Assembly (NCBI GenBank): GCA_021779335.1 | Contig: JAJYAW010000197.1 | Location: forward strand, 1 to 5,996 | Length of the DNA: 5,996 bases | Direction of reading: 5' to 3' | DNA from: Myxococcales bacterium | GTDB lineage: Bacteria > Myxococcota > Myxococcia > Myxococcales > Anaeromyxobacteraceae | Part shown: positions 1-5,996 of the stretch, one piece after another | Layout: the number at the start of each line of letters is the position of its first letter | How positions within the stretch are numbered: position 1 is the stretch's first letter | Notes under the pieces: generated by a model | What the model saw: only the letters and a program-made list of their open reading frames with translations | What the model was told of the DNA's origin: nothing | The model's database searches: none | Program-made: the position numbers and the translations under genes

Positions 1-988
1 CGCGGCCGTGGCCTTGCCGCGCCGGCGGCCGGGCCGGCGGGCCCCGCACGATGGCGCCCACCACCGCGCCGTCGTGGAGGACCGGGGAGATCACCAGCCC
101 CGGGGCGTCGGGCAGCTCGAGGTGGACCTCGGCGGTCCGCCCGGACGTCGGGGCGGTGAAGACCCGGCGCAGCGCCTCGCGCACCCGGGGCGGCAGCTGC
201 CCGGCCTCGACCACCCGGCGGCGCGCCGCCGCGTCGTTGACGGCCACCACCGTGGCCCGACCGTCCACCGCCACCAGCGCGTCGCCGGAGGCGTGCGCGG
301 CGCGGAAGGCGTGGCGCACCACCTCCTCGCGCACGCTCAGGGCGGCCCGCAGCCGCTCCTCGACGGCCCGGGCGATGGCCTTGGCCGTCATGAGGGCCTG
401 CCGGCGCTGGTACTCCCAGGGGCCGGTGATGTCCACCAGCCCCACCGGCGCCGCCTGGCCCGGGACCAGGATGGGCGCGGCGGCGCAGCTCCAGCGCTGC
501 CAGGCGGCCACGAAGTGCTCCGAGGCGAAGACCTCGACCGGCCGGCCCTCCGCCAGCGCCGTCCCCGGGCCGTTGGTGCCGGCCGCGTCCTCGGCCCAGC
601 AGGCCCCGGGCCGGAAGTCGATCTCGGAGACCGCCTCGATGACGGCGGGCTGGCCGTCGATGGCGAGCATCCAGCCGTCGCCGTCGAAGTAGGTGAGGAC
701 GTGATCGTCGAGGCCGAGCCGCCCGGCGAAGTCGGTGAGGATGGGCTGGGCCAGCCGGAGCACGTCGTCGGCGTCGCGCCGCTGCCGCAGCGCCTCGGCG
801 CCGAGCCGCCGCGCCGGCCGCCGCAGGCCGGGATCGATCCGGTACTGGTCCCGGGCGCGCCGCCAGGAGCGCTCGATCTCGCCCGGCAGGCCGGTGGGCG
901 CCAGCCCGCCCTCCACGAACCCCTTCCAGGCGCTGTCGACGAGGCGGCGGCGCTCCAGGCGGGTGGTCGGTGTCGGCGGCGACTTCAT
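1..988 (-). CDS. AcoR-type sigma-54-dependent transcriptional regulator, N-terminal part (GAF + PAS-like); C-terminus beyond window
   Basis: The minus frame is open from ATG at 988-986 to the left edge, giving 329 residues (MKSPPTPTTR...) with no stop, so the gene is cut by the window. An in-frame TAG at 1006-1004 leaves this ATG as the natural start, although no clear Shine-Dalgarno precedes it. Residues 35-55 contain IERSWRRARDQYRIDP, the opening motif of AcoR-family activators. Residues ~80-190 form a GAF domain with the family signature GTNGPGTAL (137-145), the EHF motif at 157-159 and WSCAAAPI (166-173), then GLVDITGP (183-190). Residues ~222-315 look like a PAS-type sensor (ALVAVDGRATVVAVNDAA). 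In this family a sigma-54 AAA+ domain and a Fis-type helix-turn-helix follow, giving about 600-650 residues in all; neither is visible here. Such proteins bind enhancers and activate sigma-54 polymerase when the GAF domain binds a small molecule, classically acetoin or an alcohol/aldehyde. The divergent aldehyde dehydrogenase is the probable target. The family is confident; the ligand is unknown. Confidence 0.88.
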   Translation of the reverse strand, partial: MKSPPTPTTRLERRRLVDSAWKGFVEGGLAPTGLPGEIERSWRRARDQYRIDPGLRRPARRLGAEALRQRRDADDVLRLAQPILTDFAGRLGLDDHVLTYFDGDGWMLAIDGQPAVIEAVSEIDFRPGACWAEDAAGTNGPGTALAEGRPVEVFASEHFVAAWQRWSCAAAPILVPGQAAPVGLVDITGPWEYQRRQALMTAKAIARAVEERLRAALSVREEVVRHAFRAAHASGDALVAVDGRATVVAVNDAAARRRVVEAGQLPPRVREALRRVFTAPTSGRTAEVHLELPDAPGLVISPVLHDGAVVGAIVRGPPARPPARQGHGR

Positions 989-1000
989 GGGCGTGCCCGG

Positions 1001-1028
1001 ACGCTAGCAGGGGCTCGTGGCCGGTCAC
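1001..1028 (-). promoter_or_regulatory. Possible sigma-70-type promoter of the divergent regulator gene
   Basis: Read on the minus strand, GTGACC (1028-1023; 4 of 6 matches to TTGACA) is followed after 16 bases by TAGCGT (1006-1001). The latter is preceded by TG one base upstream, giving an extended -10 (TGnTAnnnT). Transcription would start near 994, only about six bases before the ATG at 988, so the message would be nearly leaderless. That agrees with the missing ribosome binding site. Short motifs like these arise by chance, so this is a candidate only. Confidence 0.3.
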
Positions 1029-1064
1029 CAGCGGTCCCGGGCGGGGCGTCCCAGCTGTCTCGGC

Positions 1065-1082
1065 CTCGTGACATGTCGCGGG
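1065..1082. promoter_or_regulatory. Imperfect 18-bp palindrome, candidate enhancer site for the sigma-54 activator
   Basis: CCTCGTGACATGTCGCGG is a dyad with a perfect 8-bp core, GACATGTC (1070-1077), and 14 of 18 positions symmetrical (only the pairs 1069/1078 and 1066/1081 fail). Its centre lies about 96 bp upstream of the -24 element of the predicted sigma-54 promoter and about 120 bp upstream of the expected transcript start. This is the usual distance for an upstream activating sequence. A related segment, GTGACAGTC, follows at 1099-1107, with GTGACA repeated at a 31-bp interval (about three helical turns). Binding by the adjacent regulator is inferred. Confidence 0.4.
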
Positions 1083-1167
1083 ACGCTGGCTCGTGCCGGT
1101 GACAGTCGGGTTGCCTCCGGCGGACGGAACCTGGCGCCGTTGCTCGGCCCCCCGTGGCGCTTGCGCG

Positions 1168-1183
1168 CGGCGCGCCCCTTGCT
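1168..1183 (+). promoter_or_regulatory. Predicted sigma-54 (-24/-12) promoter of the aldehyde dehydrogenase operon
   Basis: CGGCGCGCCCCTTGCT matches the sigma-54 consensus TGGCACG-N4-TTGCT at 10 of the 12 defined positions (mismatches at the first T and the A). The invariant GG (1169-1170) and GC (1181-1182) are separated by exactly 10 bases, as required. Transcription would begin around 1194, leaving a leader of about 44 bases before the ATG at 1238. The divergent gene encodes a sigma-54 activator, which makes the site much more credible than the motif alone. GC richness raises the chance of a random match. Confidence 0.6.
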
Positions 1184-1208
1184 CTGCGACGCAACGCACG
1201 CGCGAGCT

Positions 1209-1218
1209 TTGCGCGCAA
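1209..1218. promoter_or_regulatory. Perfect 10-bp palindrome in the dehydrogenase leader
   Basis: TTGCGCGCAA is a perfect palindrome lying between the predicted transcript start (~1194) and the ribosome binding site. The same half, TTGCGCGC, occurs at 1161-1168, directly abutting the -24 element. The pair could be an operator, or could fold as an 8-bp stem (1161-1168 with 1211-1218) in DNA or read-through RNA. The function is unknown; it may be chance in GC-rich DNA. Confidence 0.25.
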
Positions 1219-1226
1219 CACCAACC

Positions 1227-1231
1227 AGGAG
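1227..1231 (+). promoter_or_regulatory. Ribosome binding site of the aldehyde dehydrogenase gene
   Basis: AGGAG lies six bases before the ATG at 1238. It decides the start: the same frame is open back to an ATG at 1154, but those 28 extra residues are upstream of the predicted transcript start and unlike the family, whereas MRYADPGTPG at 1238 is the typical ExaC-like N-terminus. Confidence 0.8.
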
Positions 1232-1237
1232 ATCGAG

Positions 1238-2758
<1,521 letters not shown>

Positions 2759-2770
2759 GCAGGCGGGGCG

Positions 2771-2801
2771 CCCGGACGAGGCGCGCCGCGTCTCGTCCGG
2801 G
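2771..2801 (+). other. Perfect 10-bp hairpin between the dehydrogenase and DUF779 genes
   Basis: CCCGGACGAG (2771-2780) is exactly complementary to CTCGTCCGGG (2792-2801) across an 11-base loop. It lies 13 bases after the dehydrogenase stop and 11 bases before the next ribosome binding site. No T-run follows, so it is not a classical intrinsic terminator. It may protect the upstream message from 3' decay, attenuate partly, or shape translation of DUF779. The stem is clear in the sequence; its role is inference. Confidence 0.6.
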
Positions 2802-2811
2802 ACCATCTCCC

Positions 2812-2817
2812 GGGAGG
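2812..2817 (+). promoter_or_regulatory. Ribosome binding site of the DUF779 gene, inside possible alternative RNA structure
   Basis: GGGAGG lies four bases before the ATG at 2822, slightly close but strong. Part of it belongs to TCCCGG (2808-2813), which can pair with CCGGGA (2797-2802) around a 5-base loop. That pairing excludes the larger hairpin at 2771-2801. The site also overlaps the 10-bp palindrome CTCCCGGGAG (2807-2816). Confidence 0.6.
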
Positions 2818-2821
2818 CTTC

Positions 2822-3208
2822 ATGGCCACCGCACCAAGGGTCGTCGCCACGCCGGCCGCGCTCGAGCTCATCGAGCGGCTGCGGGCGCGCCACGGCCCGC
2901 TCATGTTCCACCAGTCGGGCGGCTGCTGCGACGGGAGCGCGCCCATGTGCTTCCAGGACGGCGACCTCCAGGTGGGCGGCTCCGACCGGCTGCTCGGCGC
3001 CATCGGCGGCTGCTCGTTCTGGATGAGCACCGCCCAGTTCGAGGCCTGGCGCCACACCCAGCTCATCATCGACGTGGTCCCCGGGCGCGGGGGCATGTTC
3101 TCCCTCGAGGGAGGCGAGGGGGTGCGCTTCCTCACCCGCTCGCGGGTCTTCACCCCGGCGGAGCTGGCCGAGCTGGACGCCGAGGACGCGCAGCCCCCGC
3201 CTGGGTGA
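2822..3208 (+). CDS. DUF779 domain protein, partner of aldehyde dehydrogenase, function unknown
   Basis: This 128-aa soluble protein has no signal peptide or membrane segment. It belongs to the DUF779 (PF05610) family by its motif FHQSGGCCDGSAPMC (29-43), the IGGCSFWMS segment (61-69), and the C-terminal pattern FSLEGGEGVRFLTRSRVF (93-110). These proteins are typically 110-130 residues, so it looks complete. As I recall, the family is often encoded beside ExaC/AcoD-type aldehyde dehydrogenases in proteobacteria and actinobacteria, and the same arrangement is seen here, 63 bases downstream in the same direction. Cys35, Cys36, Cys43, Cys64, His30 and His78 could bind a metal or do thiol chemistry with an aldehyde, but no activity can be assigned from the sequence. 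Co-transcription with the dehydrogenase is likely, with the intervening hairpin perhaps adjusting its level. The residues after ~112 (acidic, then Pro-rich) are likely a loose tail. Family call confident, role unknown. Confidence 0.9.
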   Translation: MATAPRVVATPAALELIERLRARHGPLMFHQSGGCCDGSAPMCFQDGDLQVGGSDRLLGAIGGCSFWMSTAQFEAWRHTQLIIDVVPGRGGMFSLEGGEGVRFLTRSRVFTPAELAELDAEDAQPPPG

Positions 3209-3229
3209 GCGGCGCCCGCCGGCGGCCGC

Positions 3230-3257
3230 TTGCCAGGGCCGTTCCAGGTCTTACGGT
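3230..3257 (+). promoter_or_regulatory. Possible sigma-70-type promoter of clpB, near-leaderless
   Basis: TTGCCA (3230-3235; 5 of 6 matches to TTGACA) and TACGGT (3252-3257; the TAnnnT core only) are 16 bases apart in the 55-base gap before clpB. Transcription would start about at the ATG (3264). The only ribosome-binding-like sequence is the weak GGTGG at 3255-3262, which overlaps the -10. I see neither a CIRCE repeat nor a clear sigma-32 promoter (CTTGAA/CCCCAT) in the gap. Just after the DUF779 stop is a GC-only palindrome, CCGCCGGCGG (3216-3225), without a T-run. Confidence 0.3.
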
Positions 3258-3263
3258 GGTGGC

Positions 3264-5885
3264 ATGCGCCCAGACCGGCTGACCACCAAGGCCCAGGAAG
3301 CACTCACCGACGCCCAGACCGAGGCGCGCCGCCGCGACCACCAGGCCGTGGACGTGGAGCACCTCGCGCTGGCGCTCCTGGCGCAGCAGGACGGCATGGC
3401 CCGCCCGCTCCTCGAGAAGATCGGCGCCGACCCGGGCCTGGTCGCCTCGCGCATCGAGGACGAGCTGCGGGCGCAGCCCAAGGTGCAGGGCGGCGAGCAG
3501 CACCTGGCGCAGCGGCTCGCCAAGGCGCTGGATCGGGCCGACGACGAGGCCAAGCGGCTCAAGGACGACTACGTCTCGGTCGAGCACCTGCTGCTGGCGG
3601 TGGCCCAGGACAAGGGCGGGGCCGGCGCGGCGCTCCGCGCCACCGGCGCCACGCCCGAGCGGATCCTGGGGGCCTTGAAGGAGCTGCGCGGCGGCGCCCG
3701 CGTCACCTCCCAGGAGGCGGAGAGCCAGTACCGCTCGCTGGAGAAGTACGCCAAGGACCTGACCGCGCTGGCGCGGGCCGGCAAGCTCGACCCGGTCATC
3801 GGGCGCGACGACGAGATCCGGCGCGTCATCCAGATCCTGTCGCGCCGCACCAAGAACAACCCGGTGCTGGTGGGCGACCCCGGCGTGGGCAAGACGGCCA
3901 TCGCCGAGGGGCTGGCGCGGCGCATCGCCGACGGCGACGTGCCGGAGGGGCTCAAGGGCAAGCGGCTCCTCTCGCTCGATCTCGCCAGCATGGTGGCGGG
4001 CGCCAAGTTCCGCGGCGAGTTCGAGGAGCGGCTCAAGGGCGTGCTCAAGGAGGTCATCGCCTCGGAGGGCGAGATCGTCCTCTTCATCGACGAGCTCCAC
4101 ACCCTGGTGGGCGCCGGCGCGGCCGAGGGGGCCATGGACGCCGGCAACATGCTCAAGCCGGCCCTGGCGCGCGGCGAGCTGCACGCCATCGGCGCCACCA
4201 CCAGCGAGGAGTACCGCAAGCACGTGGAGAAGGACCCGGCCCTGGAGCGGCGCTTCCAGCCGGTCTTCATCGGCGAGCCCTCGGTGGCCGACACCGTCTC
4301 CATCCTGCGCGGCCTGAAGGACCGCTACGAGCTGCACCACAAGGTCCGCATCCAGGACGCGGCGCTGGTGGACGCGGCGCGGCTCAGCCACCGCTACATC
4401 GCCGACCGCTTCCTGCCGGACAAGGCCATCGACCTCGTCGACGAGGCGGCCAGCCGGCTGCGCATCGAGATCGACTCGATGCCGACCGAGGTGGACGAGC
4501 TGCGCCGCCGCATCGCCCAGCTCGAGATCGAGCGGCAGGGGCTGAAGAAGGAGCGGGACGAGGGCAGCCGGGCCCGGCTGGCCGCCGCCGAGAAGGAGCT
4601 GGCGCAGCGCAACGAGGAGTTCGCGCGCCTCAAGAGCCGCTGGGACTCGGAGAAGGGGATCATCAAGGAGCTCTCCGACGCCCGCGTCGCCATGGACCAG
4701 CTCAGGGCGGAGCAGGAGAAGGCGGAGCGGGCCGCCGACTTCCGCCTGGCGGCCGAGCTCAAGTTCGGCCGGCTGCCGCAGGCGCAGGCCGTGGTCGACC
4801 GCGCCCAGGCGCGGCTGGCCGAGCTGCAGCGCGACGGGGCCATGCTCAAGGAGGAGGTCACGCCGGAGGAGATCGCCAAGGTGGTCTCCACCTGGACGCG
4901 CATCCCGGTCCAGAAGCTGCTGGAGGGCGAGGTGGAGAAGCTCCTCACCATGGAGCAGCGGCTCGAGGCCCGCGTGGTCGGCCAGGACGAGGCCCTCAAG
5001 GCCGTCTCCGGCGCGGTGCGGCGGGCCCGCAGCGGCCTGCAGGATCCCAACCGGCCCATCGGCTCCTTCATCTTCCTCGGGCCCACCGGCGTGGGGAAGA
5101 CCGAGACCGCCCGGGCCCTGGCCGAGTTCATGTTCGACGACGAGGCGGCCATGATCCGGCTCGACATGAGCGAGTACATGGAGAAGCACGCGGTGGCGCG
5201 GCTCATCGGCGCGCCCCCGGGGTACGTGGGCTACGACGAGGGGGGCCAGCTCACCGAGGCGGTGCGGCGGCGCCCCTACGCCGTGGTCCTCTTCGACGAG
5301 ATCGAGAAGGCCCACCGCGACGTCTTCAACGTGCTGCTGCAGATCCTGGACGACGGCCGGCTCACCGACGGCCAGGGGCGCACCATCGACTTCCGCAACG
5401 CCGTCATCATCATGACCTCCAACCTCGGCTCGGCCGAGATCCAGCGGCTGGCGAGCCGGCCAGGGGCCGACCTCAACCAGATCCGGGAGGCGGCGCTGGA
5501 GCACCTGCGCGCCGAGTTCCGCCCGGAGTTCCTCAACCGGGTGGACGAGACGGTGGTCTTCCGGCCGCTCGGGCGCGAGGACGTGGGGCGCATCGTGGAG
5601 ATCCAGCTGGCCCGGCTGCGCGCCCTGCTGGCCGAGCGCCACATCACCATCGAGCTCTCCGAGGCGGCCCGCGAGGCCATCGCCGATGCCGGCTACGACC
5701 CGCTCTACGGGGCCCGCCCGCTCAAGCGCGCCCTGCAGCGGCTGGTGCAGGACCCGCTCGCCACCAGGCTGCTGCGCGGCGAGTTCAAGCCCGGCGACCA
5801 CGTGGTAGTGGACGAGGGGGCGGACGGCGCGGTGCAGTTCAAGAAGGGCGCGCGCCCGGCCGAGGCGGCGGCCGTGGTGCACTGA
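3264..5885 (+). CDS. clpB: ATP-dependent protein disaggregase ClpB (Hsp100)
   Basis: This 873-aa cytoplasmic AAA+ hexamer extracts polypeptides from aggregates, working with DnaK/DnaJ/GrpE. All family parts are present: N-domain (~1-145), NBD1 with Walker A GDPGVGKT (204-211, Lys210), Walker B VLFIDE (272-277, Glu277) and arginine-finger motif LERRF (327-331); a coiled-coil middle domain (~409-523), which separates ClpB from ClpA; NBD2 with Walker A GPTGVGKT (606-613, Lys612), Walker B VVLFDE (674-679), pore loop GYVGYDEGG (653-661), sensor-1 TSN (718-720), arginine finger Arg759 in FRPEFLNR, and sensor-2 GARPLKR (816-822). There is no IGF/L loop for ClpP, consistent with a non-proteolytic role. 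E. coli ClpB is 857 aa; the extra length is mostly a C-terminal tail (~855-873). The start MRPDRLTTKAQ aligns with E. coli MRLDRLTNKFQ despite a weak ribosome binding site. NBD1 pore loop has Phe249 (AKFRG) and the middle domain Phe501 where E. coli has Tyr251 and Tyr503. The E. coli internal start (GTG at Val149) is GTC here (Val147), so a short isoform is unlikely. Confidence 0.98.
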   Translation: MRPDRLTTKAQEALTDAQTEARRRDHQAVDVEHLALALLAQQDGMARPLLEKIGADPGLVASRIEDELRAQPKVQGGEQHLAQRLAKALDRADDEAKRLKDDYVSVEHLLLAVAQDKGGAGAALRATGATPERILGALKELRGGARVTSQEAESQYRSLEKYAKDLTALARAGKLDPVIGRDDEIRRVIQILSRRTKNNPVLVGDPGVGKTAIAEGLARRIADGDVPEGLKGKRLLSLDLASMVAGAKFRGEFEERLKGVLKEVIASEGEIVLFIDELHTLVGAGAAEGAMDAGNMLKPALARGELHAIGATTSEEYRKHVEKDPALERRFQPVFIGEPSVADTVSILRGLKDRYELHHKVRIQDAALVDAARLSHRYIADRFLPDKAIDLVDEAASRLRIEIDSMPTEVDELRRRIAQLEIERQGLKKERDEGSRARLAAAEKELAQRNEEFARLKSRWDSEKGIIKELSDARVAMDQLRAEQEKAERAADFRLAAELKFGRLPQAQAVVDRAQARLAELQRDGAMLKEEVTPEEIAKVVSTWTRIPVQKLLEGEVEKLLTMEQRLEARVVGQDEALKAVSGAVRRARSGLQDPNRPIGSFIFLGPTGVGKTETARALAEFMFDDEAAMIRLDMSEYMEKHAVARLIGAPPGYVGYDEGGQLTEAVRRRPYAVVLFDEIEKAHRDVFNVLLQILDDGRLTDGQGRTIDFRNAVIIMTSNLGSAEIQRLASRPGADLNQIREAALEHLRAEFRPEFLNRVDETVVFRPLGREDVGRIVEIQLARLRALLAERHITIELSEAAREAIADAGYDPLYGARPLKRALQRLVQDPLATRLLRGEFKPGDHVVVDEGADGAVQFKKGARPAEAAAVVH

Positions 5886-5996
5886 CAGCGCGCTCCCCGA
5901 CCGAGAGTAATGCTTGTTGCGCTGCGCTTGGCGGCCTCCGAACGGGTCTAGCGCAGGCCCGGATCTGGTCGCCGAATGGGCAGGGTTCGCGTCGCC
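5886..5996. other. Non-coding tail after clpB, with a weak inverted repeat
   Basis: These 111 bases hold no convincing gene. A 13-codon frame starting at ATG 5910 is too short and lacks a good ribosome binding site. CTGCGCT (5922-5928) and AGCGCAG (5950-5956) form a 7-bp stem around a 21-base loop, beginning about 36 bases after the clpB stop, without a T-run. It could be the clpB 3' end or chance. Any downstream gene lies beyond the window. Confidence 0.4.

Noticed and set aside
8..1102. A 364-codon plus-strand frame at the left end, and a 213-codon one at 51-692
   Set aside because: Both lie opposite the AcoR-type regulator, which shows clear GAF-family motifs on the minus strand; the plus-strand products are compositionally biased shadows.
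1138..1164. Other TTGC-containing segments near 1141 and 1161 as sigma-54 promoters
   Set aside because: In these the GG-to-GC spacing is far shorter than the strict 10 bases, unlike the match at 1168-1183.
1154..1237. An upstream in-frame ATG that would add 28 residues to the aldehyde dehydrogenase
   Set aside because: It starts before the predicted sigma-54 promoter, the added residues are Arg/Ala-rich and unlike the family, and AGGAG is correctly placed before the ATG at 1238.
3150..5882. A 910-codon open frame on the minus strand, antisense to clpB
   Set aside because: Its product is low-complexity (Leu, Arg, Gly, Ala, His, Val-rich) with no recognisable domain. Long antisense frames are expected opposite GC-rich genes with strong third-position bias; clpB on the plus strand is unmistakable.
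5910..5951. A 13-codon frame after clpB
   Set aside because: Too short, no ribosome binding site and no recognisable sequence.
5970..5996. A GGGTTCG-containing stretch resembling a tRNA T-arm
   Set aside because: The loop does not fit GTTCRANYC and no acceptor, D or anticodon arm can be formed around it.

Overview
The window is very GC-rich, with codons ending almost always in G or C, and fits a member of the Myxococcota. The ClpB and aldehyde dehydrogenase sequences look Anaeromyxobacter-like. That assignment comes from memory of these families and base composition, not from a search. I see no insertion sequences, CRISPR arrays, tRNA or rRNA genes, or signs of recent transfer.

Layout: (1) Positions 1-988, minus strand: the N-terminal 329 residues of an AcoR-type, sigma-54-dependent enhancer-binding regulator with a GAF domain and a PAS-like segment. 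Its AAA+ and DNA-binding domains lie beyond the left edge. (2) Positions 989-1237: a divergent control region. It holds a good -24/-12 (sigma-54) promoter match facing right, a palindrome about 96 bp upstream of it that suits an enhancer site, a second palindrome in the leader, and a possible sigma-70-type promoter for the regulator facing left. (3) 1238-2758, plus: a 506-aa NAD-dependent aldehyde dehydrogenase of the ExaC/AcoD/AldB family. (4) 2822-3208, plus: a small DUF779 protein, separated from the dehydrogenase by 63 bases containing a perfect 10-bp hairpin. (5) 3264-5885, plus: a full-length ClpB disaggregase, possibly with its own promoter. (6) 5886-5996: a non-coding tail.

Working model (inference): the regulator senses a small alcohol, aldehyde or acetoin-like compound through its GAF domain. 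With sigma-54 RNA polymerase it switches on the dehydrogenase and the DUF779 partner, and the dehydrogenase oxidises the aldehyde to the acid. clpB is a housekeeping/heat-shock chaperone gene that follows in the same direction. No strong terminator separates it from the aldehyde genes, so some read-through is possible. The whole is a fairly ordinary aldehyde-oxidation locus. Its least explained parts are the DUF779 protein, the hairpin before it, and the architecture of the divergent promoter.
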